Source: Chrysogorgia sp. JL179-B06
Taxonomy: Eukaryota; Cnidaria; Anthozoa; Scleralcyonacea; Chrysogorgiidae
DNA: 64,000 nt
NCBI GenBank assembly: GCA_035772405.1
Contig: JAYKKM010000506.1
Location: 1,378,501 to 1,442,500, forward strand
Reading direction: 5' to 3'
Made by a program: the position numbers and the translations under genes. The stretch's first letter is position 1; each line of letters opens with the position of its first letter. Positions 1 to 19,972 of the stretch are shown here, piece after piece. Below the pieces are notes generated by a model that saw only the letters and a list, made by a program, of their open reading frames with translations, made no database searches and had not been told where the DNA came from.

Positions 1-205
1 CTCCGTCTGCGGCCACGTCGGTGTCTCGAGCTCCGTCGGCGGCCACGTCGGTGTCTCGAGTTCCGTCGGTTGCCACGTCGGTGTCTCGAGTTCCGTCGGC
101 GGCTTCGTCGGTTTCTCGAGGTCCGTCGGTGTCTCGGGTTCCGTCGGTGTCTCGAGTTCCGTCGGATGCCACATCGGTGCCTCGAGTTCCGGCGACGGCC
201 GAGTG
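1..205 (+). repeat. Coding 30-bp tandem repeat (ten-residue SVSRVPSAAT type)
   Basis: About six imperfect units with core CGAGTTCCGTCGG and in-frame length changes. The paralogue at 20,806-21,050 has a different unit number and has lost frame, so the array is unstable. Confidence 0.8.
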
Positions 206-603
206 CCGTCCAGACAACGGGCAAAATAAGAACGTTCTCAGGAGTTCTCATGGTAACAAAGTTTCCGAGAAATCTAACCGCCACCGTTCTCCCGCTATAC
301 CGTCCTCGAGTCGTCATGGTGATCGCACGTCAATGGCACCACTCAACAGTACACTTGAGAATCCGATGGAACCGGTGAAGGGACATCAAATGAAATCACA
401 ATTACATAAAAACGTTGTCACGCCTAGTGTAAGACAAGAACCGTCTTCAAGTACATCGTTGGATGCTAAACATCGCATACAGGATGGTCGGTGCGACGGC
501 AAGTCTATTTCGTCGGATGGGACTAAGTCTTTACCGAAAGACATCGAGTGCTTGCTGTTTGGTGATAACATTGCTGCATTGTTTGAAGACTTCAATTTTG
601 AAG
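1..603 (+). CDS. ETAA1-like protein (copy A), 5' part, open at left edge
   Basis: The frame is open from the window edge and ends at a strong donor (G|GTAAGAG at 604) in phase 1. Joining to 2565 completes a GAA codon and keeps frame to a stop at 2797. The first third is a run of ten-residue repeats of the type SVSRVPSAAT; then a basic, Ser-rich linker and a hydrophobic/acidic block (IECLLFGDNIAALFEDFNFE, about 545-600). The paralogue at 20.6 kb adds an upstream acidic stretch with WEMNFGEDDSLLES. Together with the RPA32-binding-like tail of the next exon this resembles ETAA1, an activator of ATR kinase at RPA-coated single-stranded DNA in the nucleus. The family call is tentative; the gene structure is better supported than the name. 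Confidence 0.55.
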
Positions 604-1768
604 GTAAGAGATTGTGGGATCGAGGTAACTTTGTGTTTTTAATACGGAATACACAGGGTTCTCATTAGCCTGAATTTGATAAATAGACGGTGAAGAACGA
701 TCCTGGGGATCAGTATGATGTATTGTCGATGGGCCGCAAGTCCATCCGGCCATATGGGTGCATACCCTCTTGAGGTCATGTTTAAAAATAGGTACGCAAT
801 GCGTACATGCGTCTACGTTTGGGACGGGGCTTAATTACTATCGTGGCACAGATGTACGGTAGTAAAACTAGCCATATGGATGCATTAATCCTCTTAAAAT
901 CTTGAGGTCATGTTTAAAAATGTGATAGAATAATACTTTATTTTCACAAAATTATTTTCACAAAAATATCTGAATGATTTATTTTGTTTATGAGAAGCTG
1001 ACTGAAGAATTGTCTTTTTTCTGCTCAAATAATAAAAAGTAGGCGGTGAACTTCTCCGTCCACTGGCTCCAAATTTTAAGATCTACCACGCTAACGTTAA
1101 ACATGTCAAGCAGTGTGAATTTAAGGGTTTGAAAGAAGCCATGGGAAATTAACTACCGTATATGAGGTTTGAAGCTTGTTTTATGACCTCCAAAACGCTC
1201 CAGTTCTGCTAAAACGATTGTAGTGTTTGAGCTGAAGTCGACATTAACGAACAGCTCTCACCATAGTCAATCGAGATATGGTCTGGAAACTCAGCTAAAG
1301 TCTTTGTTCTATCTTTTTGTTCGTCTTTATGCAATTTTGTGCACGGTGCACGGTCACTGAACCTATTGTATTTTAGTATAATGAAGCAATCATCCAATAG
1401 AATCGTTTGGGTTTAATCGCTCAACCGTGTTGTTTAAATATTAATAAACCTAAAACAAAGGATGTGCACGGTGTAAGGTACGGTTCAACATCAAAACGTA
1501 GCTCATTATAGTCGCTTTGAAGTTTGCCGAGTTTCCAGACCATATCTCGATTGACTATGCTCTCAGCGAGTTCACGTTGTCCTGAAGACGTGAAAATGTT
1601 CAGAGTTACGTTGTAAACAGAACGAGGACGGTGTTGAGAATACTCTTGGGACTACAAATTATTACAAAGTATCGCGTGAAGAATTCTTTTGTTTTGAAGG
1701 CCAAGTCGTCCAGGTTGCCACGTCGTAGATCTTATATTACCTGATGAGAACCCTGATGCCGCATGTCT

Positions 1769-1880
1769 TAGGCTGCGTTTACACTAGAGCAAAAGTTATC
1801 GGATTCGTATTGTTTTTTATTCATGAGGATGCAAAACAATATGAATCCGGATACTTTTGCTCTAGTGTAAACGCAGCCTA
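1769..1880. mobile_element. 112-bp palindromic MITE
   Basis: Near-perfect inverted repeat starting TAGGCTGCGTTTACACTAG and ending with its complement. No coding content. Superfamily not determined. Confidence 0.7.
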
Positions 1881-2231
1881 AACTGAACTGAACTATGTGC
1901 TAGTGAGATGCTCCAACTCTACATGGACTCAGATCCATGTAGTTCGAGCATCGTTCAGCGAATGCTAAAGAGAATTTTAATTGGTCTTTTTCGCTTATAG
2001 TCTTATTCATTGCACTTTTTACTATCCAGTTGAGTGTTTGTTTTATAAAAGAAATATGAACTGTTTTTGCCATATTTGTATATCACATGATAACAAACAC
2101 TGGAAGAGTTCTTCAGTACTCTACAAGCAGTTGTGTAGACCTTCGGGCTCACACGATAGCTTTCGAGTTCTCCTGAACTCTTCCCCGTGTTTGCATCGAT
2201 TGGATTAAGAGCGTTTATGTTCATTTGAGCG

Positions 2232-2341
2232 GTAAAGTACTTCGTTTTGCAGGGATATAGTGAACCCATAACACTAAACAAGAGATTAGGGTTAGGGCCC
2301 AGGGGTTCACTATATCCTGCACAAGATGAAGTATTAACCAT
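2232..2341. mobile_element. Foldback MITE, about 110 bp
   Basis: Arms containing GCAGGGATATAGTGAACCC and its complement GGGTTCACTATATCCTGC flank an AT-rich centre. No equivalent is visible between the exons of copy B, so it may be a copy A insertion. Confidence 0.6.
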
Positions 2342-2564
2342 TTGAGCAGCCGACGACGCTGTTTAGCGTGAGTAAGGAGAATGTATATTTTCATCATTTT
2401 AATGAATGAATGAATGAATACATTACGTTATAGAAACACTCGTGAAAGTTTGGGAGAACTCGAAATAGCGTGGAACCTTTTAGAGTATTTGATTTGTATT
2501 TCTACACCGCCTACGCAGAACAACAATTTTACATAACTTAGTTTATAATCCTTTGTCGTCGTAG

Positions 2565-2797
2565 AATCGCTCAACGTGACTACATGTACAAGACAAGCAC
2601 CTGTGCCCTTATCGAACACAGCTCGTAAAACAAACAGCGACAGCGGCCAATCAACCACCAGCTCTTCACAAACAAAGAAAGCTATCTACTCAAAAGATGA
2701 AATCGAGAGAAAGCGCTTGGAAGCGCAACAACGACGTCTCGCCAAGCTCCGAGCTTCCTCGTCACGACCAACCACAAGAAAGCCAAAGATGAGATAA
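2565..2797 (+). CDS. ETAA1-like protein (copy A), terminal exon with RPA32-binding-like motif
   Basis: Starts after the acceptor TCGTCGTAG and ends at TAA 2795-2797. The exon is polar and has the C-terminal helix IYSKDEIERKRLEAQQRRLA. This matches the pattern of the RPA32C-binding helix shared by TIPIN, UNG2, SMARCAL1 and ETAA1 (acidic start, then ERK...A..RR.A). Expected role: docking on replication protein A. The exon is the same length in copy B (22051-22283), the best-conserved part of the duplicated gene. The partner is inferred from the motif only. Confidence 0.6.
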
Positions 2798-3008
2798 AAA
2801 AAAACAAAGAATATTATAAACTCAAAAGTGGTAATTTAGAAAATTATAAACGCTGACGGTATAGCCGAAGTTTCTGTTGATAGTTGTCGGTTACTATGTC
2901 GACCCCATATGTAGTTGAATTCAATATCAAATTTATTGTAAATAAAAGTAATTCCGAATTACTATATGCGTCTAAAGTAAATGGTTTGAAAGTAAATGGA
3001 TTATCATT

Positions 3009-4090
3009 AGATGTGTGAAGTTGATCGTCCAGGTTGTTGTAGTCTTGAGAAAGACTATTGTTGGTGACTGACGTTTCGATGCCTCAGCGATGGTATGTAC
3101 TGTATATCATGCGAGTTGTGAATTTGCGATTTGGCTTCAATGCAAACGAGTTTACAGTAAATCTAATGTGGTTTTTTTGCACTGAAGTGCCCCTGTGATC
3201 AAATATTTGGTGTCCCGAATTTTTACATATTTGTAAAGAGCATGGTGTTCTTACTAAACTTGCCAAATTTCAAGCAATTGCGAGCATGGGAAGTCGCCTT
3301 TTCAGACTGTTTTTATACGATGTTATACGGCCACCATTACTCGAACATGTTCCGGACACTTAGGTTGCGATTAGAGGAAGTGACGTCAAAGACTTAACAA
3401 GTAGCTAGTTTGTATATGAATATAAAGCTACTTGGGGAAAACTTTCTATTGGAACTTGTCGTATAATTTCCACAAAGCTTTGTCACGTGTTGAGTCTCTG
3501 ACGTCACAATCACGTATAGCTGTGGAATAGCGGGCTCGTCTGGAACAAGTTTTGAACAATGGCGGACAAAATTTGGGCGACTTTGGAGGTTAAATTTCTT
3601 GTGATAGAACTCGTAAAATGATAGAGTAACACCTTTTACAACTTTTCCGTATTTTACTTCGTTTTTTAAATATTTCAGTTTGTTTGATATGTAAATGAGA
3701 TGGTCTCTGACGCCAGGTGCAGGGTAGATAATTTTCACTCATGAAAATATTAGTTCCATCTTCAAGTTTGTACCACAAATTTACTTGATAATGTGCGTAT
3801 TACTCTTCATGGTAATGAACTTAGCAATCACTGAGGTTAAAGACATTTTTAATGAGTGAAAATTCTCATTTACATTTATCTCATTTACATATCAAACAAA
3901 CTGAAATATTTCAAAAACGAAGTAAAATACGGAAAAGTTGTAAAAGGTGTTACTCTATCATTTTACGAGTTCTTTCATATTAGGCAAACTTAATTTGTGT
4001 TGCCAATGTCCTTTAAAGGGAAACGTCAGTCACCTAAAGTTGTCGTTCTCAAAAACTACAACAACTTAAACTATCAACTTCACACTTCTA
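3009..4090. mobile_element. Composite foldback repeat with GTCAGTCACC arms (copy A)
   Basis: The outer arms are diverged inverted copies of a dispersed repeat (GAAGTTGATCG...GACTGACGTTTC at left, its complement near 4022-4090). A second inverted pair of about 150 bp lies inside (3586-3735 and 3850-3985). The same repeat is direct at 42,786-42,862 and bounds the larger block 22,518-25,630 in copy B. Frames across the arms are strand shadows, not genes. Confidence 0.6.
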
Positions 4091-4216
4091 TGTGTCTAGA
4101 TTGTAAATAAAGATTACGCAAATATAGAGATTGCTGATTAGCTAGATATATAGATAAAGGTAAATATGGTGTTCGAGTCAGCTAAACGATGAAACTGCTA
4201 GAACTATATAAAAACT

Positions 4217-12739
<8,523 letters not shown>

Positions 12740-13903
12740 GTTTGTCTCTCAACTATACTTCAAGCACGAGATCAAGAAAGTTTCTGCCTTATTTATTCCG
12801 AGAGGTCTTGCTATATGATGTTGAAGTCAACCTGAATTGACAATATGAAGGCGCGTGATTAATTTATTTGTTATCAGAAGCAAATTCGATGACCTCACGA
12901 CGAAATTCTGGGAAAGCACCGCGCACTTCAAATCCGGTGATGAGTTTGCACTTTCACTTTAGTTTCAAGGTATTTCACTTTAATATGAAAGAAATAAAAT
13001 ATCGTTTACTTTGTAAGACCGCGCTTGTTTGATCAACAAAAACATACTCAGATCTATTTCTGTGAGTTTGGAATTCGTTCTACTAGTAAACTCGCACGGT
13101 AACTAATGAATCATGAAACTACATTTTTATCAGACATGAATATGTAATCCAGTCACTTGTATATTGGCTATACCTGTACATACACATTTTCATTTTCATA
13201 TGCATATATATTTCAGTTTTTCTTTCATATATCATCTTAGTTGTTATACCTGTTGATTGTTAAAGTGGTTGACCTGCAATTATTGAACAATAACATTTCA
13301 TCCAGACAAAGAGCATGACAAATTATCAGTAGTCCTCTGCATGCAGGAGTATATATTCCTAAAATACTACATTATTTATATCATTTCAGAACGACACACG
13401 AAACGGCATAGCTTCATGTGTCAGTTTTAATTGCTTTAAAGTATTTAAAAGAAAGAAGAATGGATACAGACCTAAGCTATTTATAAAAAAAACTTGCCTT
13501 AGCTTGTTATTATTCGCCAGCCATGATACGGCAGTGTACACGCAACGGGGGATAACCCAGGGTAGTAATGCTGGGATAAATATCTTTGTGCATACTTTGT
13601 GTTGGCCTTGTGTGTCACCGTATAGGGACTGTTTCTAACACCAATATATTAACCATTAATTACCTCAATATACTAACCATATATAACTAACCCGAAGAGC
13701 CCATCCTCAATGGAAACCTATTCTATGTAATGCTGTAACTCGATATCAGCTGTCTCTTTTCCACTTCCTATTTATCATGCAGAAAGGAAGTCCATCTTGC
13801 ATATATTAAAATAAATAGCAATTCTTCATTTTCACAACGCCGAAAGTGCAACAGAAGCAGTAACCATCGCTTGAGCATACAGTTCACCAGTTCAGTCGGC
13901 AAA
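12740..13903. promoter_or_regulatory. Head-to-head intergenic region between GBP-A and GBP-C
   Basis: About 1.16 kb separate the start codons of the diverging GBP genes. A TATA-like AATAAATAAGG lies about 50 bp upstream of the GBP-A ATG on its strand. I found no convincing ISRE or kB site. The rest is AT-rich with no supported gene. Confidence 0.4.
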
Positions 13904-14045
13904 ATGGCATCACAGAACTTGAAGAATCATTTAAAGAAAGGCTTCGAAGTCGTTCCAATTATTCCAAACGAGCAAGCGAAGTACGGTCCATCTATTCCAT
14001 TGGTGTTACCCAACGATCACGAGTACAAGTTTATGGAGGGTGATC
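13904..14045 (+). pseudogene. GBP-C exon 1, 5' half (split by transposon)
   Basis: ATG at 13904 (AAAATGGC). Encodes the N-terminal GBP segment with SIPLVLPNDHEYKF, paralogous to SLPLVLPNNVKYDP of GBP-A. The frame is interrupted after MEGD by the element at 14046-15425 and resumes in the same phase at 15430. Confidence 0.75.
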
Positions 14046-15425
14046 TCCGCCAAAATTAATATAGCGCATTTTGTGTTTCGTAATCTGCATTTTCTGTTGA
14101 CGATTTTCCGTTTTGCTATTCCAAAACCAGATTTTGTTCCGTCAAAATTAATATAGCGCATTTTGTGTTTCGTAATCTGCATTTTCTGTTGACGATTTTC
14201 CGTTTTGCTATTCCAAAACCAGATTTTGTTTCATATTAGCACATTTTGTTGTTAAGCATTCCATTGTGATGACGTAACATTATTCGTGACTCTCAGAACA
14301 CGAAATTTGACTCATTACATTATAATTTATAAATAATTTATTTCCCGCAAAAAATTCTGTTATGATCAATCTGTATGAAATCGAAGGAGAATTGTTTAGT
14401 AACCTACCTAATCAATTTGTGGTTTCCATCAACATGCCAAAGTGATTGGGCACTAGGAACTGTGCACAGCTCTAAGAGACAAAGCACGAAACAATGTACC
14501 CTGAGGATCTCTCCGCATCATTTCACGAATCCTGTCTTGCTGAATTCGTAAACCTCTGGCTAACAATAATCCTGACATGCGTTTGTAGCCAATATTGGGA
14601 AACTCGTAGGTAAAGTTTCTCACGATCGACTCAAGATCAGAATTGTTAATGTCGGAATAACAATTAGAAATCTGTAAACCAAACTCGTTCATCCTTCTTT
14701 CGACTGTTCGTTTACTGACTCCTAGAAGAATGGCAGTATCTTTCACAGTAAATCGCTTATCAAATAAAAAACGCAGAATCTCTTCTTTTATTTCGTACTT
14801 CGGCCGCCCAGGTACGCCACTGAAAAGTTGAGGGCAACTCAATGACGAAGATACATTAACATCGTGATCAACCAGGTCTTTGGCGTTTGAGATCAACTGG
14901 ATTACCGATTCTTCAAGCTCAAATACTTCAGCAAATCGCAACGTGGTGTGGTAAAGAGAATCAATGCGAAAATCGCAGCAATCTCGGTCTGGACTTCCTT
15001 CGAGGTCAACAATACAACCCAATATAGAGCTGCGAAGGAGTCTCAAGAAATATTCTCTGTTACTATTTAATTCCGCCATGTTTTTTTTAACAAATCTTTA
15101 CTTGAATAATTGGTTGAATAATTACAATTTTTTGCGGGAAATAAATTATAATGTAATGAGTCAAATTTCGTGTTCTGAGAGTCACGAATAATGTTACGTC
15201 ATCACAATGGAATGCTTAACAACAAAATGTGCTAATATGAAACAAAATCTGGTTTTGGAATAGCAAAACGGAAAATCGTCAACAGAAAATGCAGATTACG
15301 AAACACAAAATGCGCTATATTAATTTTGGCGGAACAAAATCTGGTTTTGGAATAGCAAAACGGAAAATCGTCAACAGAAAATGCAGATTACGAAACACAA
15401 AATGCGCTATATTAATTTTGGCGGA
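14046..15425. mobile_element. IS3EU-like DNA transposon, deletion derivative
   Basis: 1,380 bp flanked by GATC (14042-14045 and 15426-15429). Inverted repeats of about 310 bp begin TCCGCCAAAATTAATATAGC and hold two direct copies of a ~92-bp subrepeat at each end. One minus-strand gene lies inside. The pre-insertion site is the centre of a perfect palindrome (GAGGGTGATCACCCTC core) in a GBP exon. The superfamily is assigned from the protein. Confidence 0.75.
14453..15079 (-). CDS. Transposase N-terminal region with helix-turn-helix, catalytic domain missing
   Basis: 208 codons from ATG 15079. HTH region around VKDTAILLGVSKRTVERRM, then the FPNIGYKRMSGLLLARGLRI module found before the integrase-type core in eukaryotic IS3-like (IS3EU) transposases. 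The frame stops after LSLRAVHSS, where homologues continue into the DDE domain; the terminal repeat follows about 70 bp on. As it stands the product could bind DNA but not cut it, so it could act as a repressor. An unseen second exon is unlikely inside the element. Confidence 0.7.
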   Translation of the reverse strand: MAELNSNREYFLRLLRSSILGCIVDLEGSPDRDCCDFRIDSLYHTTLRFAEVFELEESVIQLISNAKDLVDHDVNVSSSLSCPQLFSGVPGRPKYEIKEEILRFLFDKRFTVKDTAILLGVSKRTVERRMNEFGLQISNCYSDINNSDLESIVRNFTYEFPNIGYKRMSGLLLARGLRIQQDRIREMMRRDPQGTLFRALSLRAVHSS

Positions 15426-15429
15426 GATC

Positions 15430-15601
15430 ACCCTCCATACAAGTTGGCGACGAAATCTATCGAGAAGATACCGAATGTTCAACGCACAAGTGTCTACCTC
15501 GTACCAGAAGCTTTGAAGTTGCTCAGTTCCATCGAGTTACCAGTCGCTATTATTTCCATATGCGGTCCAATGCGAACAGGGAAATCTTATATCTTGTCGA
15601 G
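15430..15601 (+). pseudogene. GBP-C exon 1, 3' half (P-loop)
   Basis: Resumes the GBP frame after the transposon (HPPYKLATKSIEKIP) and contains GPMRTGKSYILSR, an intact P-loop. Donor TCGAG|GTAAAT at 15602. Precise loss of the insertion would leave an in-frame exon, so this half decayed little after insertion. Confidence 0.72.
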
Positions 15602-16039
15602 GTAAATAACATAAAATAGAATAACAAAACAAGCTTTAACATGCGCGTGTACCTGATGTTTATAGACTTCTCAAACACTCTTAATGCCCATTGTTTTTAA
15701 GATTTCTACTTTTTAGGACGCCATTCGCTGATGAAGGTTATATTATTTTAGTCGAAACGGCTGATTTTGAATTTTCAGCCTGTGTCAAATAAATTTTTTA
15801 ACAGAATGCCAGGCTGCAATTATAATATTTTTAAAAAGTATTTTTTCCTTACGGAAACCGAAAATTTAAAACGTTTCTGATTGATCGTTTTATAACACCG
15901 ATATTTCGGATCTAATTGGATCGCGGTTGAGTTTGTGATGCTAAGAAAGCGATTTGCCACGGGCGTCGTTTCAATTCCGTGGAAACGGCAAAGCTAGTAT
16001 TTCTTGGAATGCGCAATATATACCAGTAATCGTGGACGG

Positions 16040-17062
16040 CCGCGTGACGAGGGGAGATTTTCCCTTCACTCTCATTCTTGGTATAGTGGTTGATTTTCCC
16101 TTCACCCTCATTCTTGGTAGTGGTTGATTTTCCCTTCACTCTCATTCTTGGTAGTGGTTGATTTTTCCTTCACTCTCATTCTTGGTATGTGGTTGATTTT
16201 CCCTTCACTCTCATTCCTGGTAGTGGTTGATTTTCTCTTCACTCTCATTCTTGGTAGTGGTTGATTTTCCCTTCACTCTCATTCTTGGTAGTGGTTGATT
16301 TTTCCTTCACTCTCATTCTTGGTATGTGGTTGATTTTCCCTTCACTCTCATTCTTGGTAGTGGTTGATTTTCCCTTCACTCTCATTCTTGGTAGTGGTTG
16401 ATTTTCCCTTCACTCTCATTCTTGGTAGTGGTTGATTTTCTCTTCACTCTCATTCTTGGTAGTGGTTGATTTTCCCTTCACTCTCATTCTTGGTAGTGGT
16501 TGATTTTCCCTTCACTCTCATTCTTGGTAGTGGTTGATTTTCCCTTCACTCTCATTCTTGGTAGTGGTTGATTTTCCCTTCACTCTCATTCTTGGTAGTG
16601 GTTGATTTTCCCTTCACTCTCATTCTTGGTAGTGGTTGATTTTCCCTTCACTCTCATTCTTGGTAGTGGTTGATTTTCTCTTCACTCTCATTCTTGGTAG
16701 TGGTTGATTTTCCCTTCACTCTCATTCTTGGTAGTGGTTGATTTTCCCTTCACTCTCATTCTTGGTAGTGGTTGATTTTTCCTTCACTCTCATTCTTGGT
16801 ATGTGGTTGATTTTCCCTTCACTCTCATTCTTGGTAGTGGTTGATTTTCCCTTCACTCTCATTCTTGGTAGTGGTTGATTTTCCCTTCACTCTCATTCTT
16901 GGTAGTGGTTGATTTTCCCTTCACTCTCATTCTTGGTAGTGGTTGATTTTCCCTTCACTCTCATTCTTGGTAGTGGTTGATTTTCTCTTCACTCTCATTC
17001 TTGGTAGTGGTTCAACCACTACCAAGAATGAGAGTGAAGGAAAATCTTTCCTCGTCACGCGG
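16040..17062. repeat. 34-bp minisatellite enclosed in an inverted repeat
   Basis: About 28 units of 34 bp (core CCCTTCACTCTCATTCTTGG) run to 17,008, then one unit follows in inverse orientation. CGCGTGACGAGG at 16,043 pairs with CCTCGTCACGCG at 17,052, so the array is a grown arm of a foldback element. There are no spacers, so it is not a CRISPR array. Confidence 0.85.
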
Positions 17063-18947
17063 CGTTGATAAGCAAGTAAATTCTGTGTAGGCAGTGCGTA
17101 GACATACAAAATGAATACACTAAAACGTTGGTGTAGAATAGGATTGGATAGGACGGGGTAGGAAAAATACAATGAAAAAGTATTTAATTTATAGATTTAT
17201 ACATAAAGACAGCGCGATGTTCGGCCATAGAGGTATGGTCTGGAAACTCAACGAACGTCTTTGTTCTATCTTTTTGTTCTCCTTTATGTAAATTTGTGCA
17301 CGGTGACGGTTAGTGAACACATTGTTTTTAGGGTATAATGAGCAATCATCTCAAACTCATTAATAATTCATCAGCCGAAAACAAAGGAAATCAGCACCGA
17401 GACGGAGGTTTGGATATCGGAGGAAGAAATTACATAAATGAAGCCAACTTTCACCTCGATTTTCTCTTAAAATACTGATTTGTTTGAGATGTAATATGAA
17501 ACACTCGGAAGAGTGTTTGATCAGGATATCCAAACACCTCGAAGTTTGTTAAAAAACCTCGGCTTCGCTCCTCGGTTTTCAACAAACGTCTCGGTGTTTG
17601 GATATCCTGATGAAACACTCTTCCTCGTGTTTCATATATTACATCAAATACTGTTTGGGTTCAACCGTGTAGTTTGAAGCGCCTATGAAACGAAAATTAA
17701 GTTTGTCTTCTTTATAATTTCAAAAGTACACACGAATGGTGCCGTAAACGATGTTACCAAAAAGGATCGTTCATCACAGGTATATATGCCATGAGAAATT
17801 ATACGTCAATGTTAAAGTGCCTCGAACCCCAAAAATAATAATGCTATGTTTGAAAGGGCACTCAAACATATTTTGGATGGAAATGATAGGATATCATAAT
17901 ATGCTGATACTAAATGAGGCAATTTCATACGTGTTGTTACCATGGTAACCTAAAAAGGACCCCAACAAAGTAATAAAGGGCATTTGTTCGAGGCAGAATA
18001 TACTAATAAGACTAACAAATATAAAATTAGATTTAATGTAAAGCTAATAGATATATCCAACATGTAAACCTCAAAAAATTATAAATTTATCTCAAAAATT
18101 TAATTTGTTTGTAACAATGCCAAAATTCGGATAAACGCAGTCGAGAAAAAGGAATTTTCTAAAACATATATTTACCATATATTCAATTTTTGAGGTTTAA
18201 GTTTGAGATCTATTTACAATGATGAAATTCTAAAAATGTGATAAATCTAAAAATTTGTGTCTAAAAATTCTTTTCATTGTTTTCCATTGTGTCGCCTCAT
18301 TATCTGAAAACCACATTTTATTTATATTTATTCCCTTTTCGCTGCACGAATACAAAATTTAACATCAGGAAACGAAAAAGCAATGATTAATAATGTATAA
18401 TTTGGTAGTTTTGAAAATTTAATTTTTTGGAAACATTTTGTACAAGACCACGAATGGCGCTTACAGTTCTTCGATATCTATTTTCCTTCTCGAGGTATTC
18501 AGTTATATATGATATGTTGTGTTGTTGTCTAAACCAGCTGTCGTGGTATAAAGCTTACCACACATGTCTATGAGCTGGGTCGGACCACCCTACTCAGGGT
18601 CTTAAAAATAATTGAGGAGAAAGTGCTGCCTTTGCAATAATACCAGCAAATGGTAAGACTTTTGGGTCTTCTCGGATAACGACCTTACATCGTAGGCCCT
18701 CGGAACCCCTATCAATTGAGCTTCTAGCCTTTTGGAGTATTCCGTTCACCTAAAAGAGTGATAAATCTACTAAACTAAACTAAATGTTAATGAGGCACAG
18801 GATGACGTCAAAGCAGGCAAACAACATTGTGGCAATTCTAAAATTTGTGTATATCTTCAATGTTATCCAACGAAATTACTTGTAACTTTGCACGTGGATA
18901 GATACAATTTCGGCAGTACATAACCTTTGTTTTTTAATACAATTAAG
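17063..18947. other. Intron/intergenic DNA of GBP-C with foldback repeat
   Basis: A hairpin repeat lies at about 17,485-17,645 (AGGATATCCAAACACC and its complement). A relative of the 1265 repeat (GGTATGGTCTGGAAACTC) lies at 17,232. Exons 2-4 expected for GBP-C were not found; they are lost or too diverged. Confidence 0.45.
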
Positions 18948-19106
18948 GAACGCTACTTTGTGGATTACTGGAGGAATATGTGAAAGCTGTCAATGATCCC
19001 AATTAACTCCATCCCATGTCTCGACAATGCTTGGCAGAACACGGTTGACCTGCTGCGAACTAAAACAATGGATGAGTTGGTCGAGAAATACAATACCTCT
19101 ATGACG
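18948..19106 (+). pseudogene. GBP-C exon 5 remnant, frameshifted
   Basis: Reads LLEEYVKAVNDPN in one frame, then SIPCLDNAWQNTVDLLRTKT in the next; a one-base shift near GATCCCAATTAAC brings a TAA into frame. Matches GBP-A exon 5 (LETYVEAVNTPGAIPV). Ends at ATGACG|GTAATA. Shows that GBP-C is a decayed gene on the plus strand. Confidence 0.65.
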
Positions 19107-19241
19107 GTAATAATTCAAACCTAAAATAATTAATCAATTTATTAATTAAAAGCAAAATAATTAAAATTAATTTATTCACGAATTAATTAATTAATTAATT
19201 AAAAATAATTGTTAATTATTTTTAATTAATTATTATTATTA

Positions 19242-19577
19242 GGCCAAAAAAAAAAAGTATTCTGTTTCTGGTCAGCGCGCGCGTCATCTTTGACTATGCG
19301 CGTCGAAGTATTTTTTTGTGATTTAACATTGTTTAGTAGTTCTCATTTTTATTCTATTAAACCTGTAAACTTTGTGACAGTTTAACATTTATATTAGCAT
19401 AAACAATCGATGTATGCACTTATAAATGTATAGAGAAGTATAGAAATATAGAAAAGTACTCACAATTTCTGCAAAAAGCGTTCCCTTCAAAAAAAAAAAA
19501 AAAAAAAAAAGCCGCGTCGCCGCGTCGATTTTCGACAAACATACTGACCAGAAACAGAATACTTTTTTTTTTTGGCC
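19242..19577. mobile_element. PIF/Harbinger-like MITE
   Basis: 336 bp with termini GGCCAAAAAAAAAAAGTATT and complement, flanked by TTA on both sides (19239-19241, 19578-19580). A 3-bp TWA duplication and GG-C termini fit PIF/Harbinger. No coding content. Confidence 0.65.
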
Positions 19578-19847
19578 TTATAAATTTATTTTTTTTATTT
19601 ATTTTTTTTTTTAAATTTTTTTTATAAATTATTAATTATTATTATTATTTATTTATTTATTTATTTTTTTATTAATTATAATTAATTTATTAATTTATTA
19701 AAAATAATTAATTAACAAAATGAAAAATTTATTAATTGAACTAATTAATTAAATTATCAATGGACTTTCACATTTAACGTTGTACATAGGGAAGATTTGA
19801 TGCCACAAGTAGACGGAATTAATTAATTAATTCAATTTAATTAATTT

Positions 19848-19972
19848 TAACTAATTTCATTAATTTCATTAATATCATTAATTTCATTAATATCATTAAT
19901 TTCATTAATATCATTAATTTCATTAATATCATTAATTTCATTAATATCATTAATTTCATTAATTTGATCAAT
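19848..19972. repeat. 18-bp ATTAATATCATTAATTTC microsatellite
   Basis: About seven units in AT-rich sequence next to ordinary AT-rich repeats (19,580-19,847). The NEINDI-repeat frame on the minus strand is an artefact. Confidence 0.85.

Larger units (their letters stand above)
604..2564 (+). other. Intron of ETAA1-like gene A with foldback repeats
   Basis: Begins GTAAGAG, ends TCGTCGTAG. It contains a pair of inverted segments of about 29 bp (near 1265-1293 and 1530-1558, core TCGAGATATGGTCTGG), a 112-bp palindromic element and a second foldback element (listed separately). A relative of the 1265 segment recurs at 17,228. No exon is recognisable in it. Confidence 0.5.

Noticed and set aside
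3394..3738. Genes in the inner foldback arms (PAPGVRDHLIYISNK-type frames)
   Set aside because: The same frame appears on both arms and both strands of an inverted repeat; no start context or homology.
16040..17010. CRISPR-like regular repeat
   Set aside because: Contiguous 34-bp units without spacers in an animal genome; a minisatellite.
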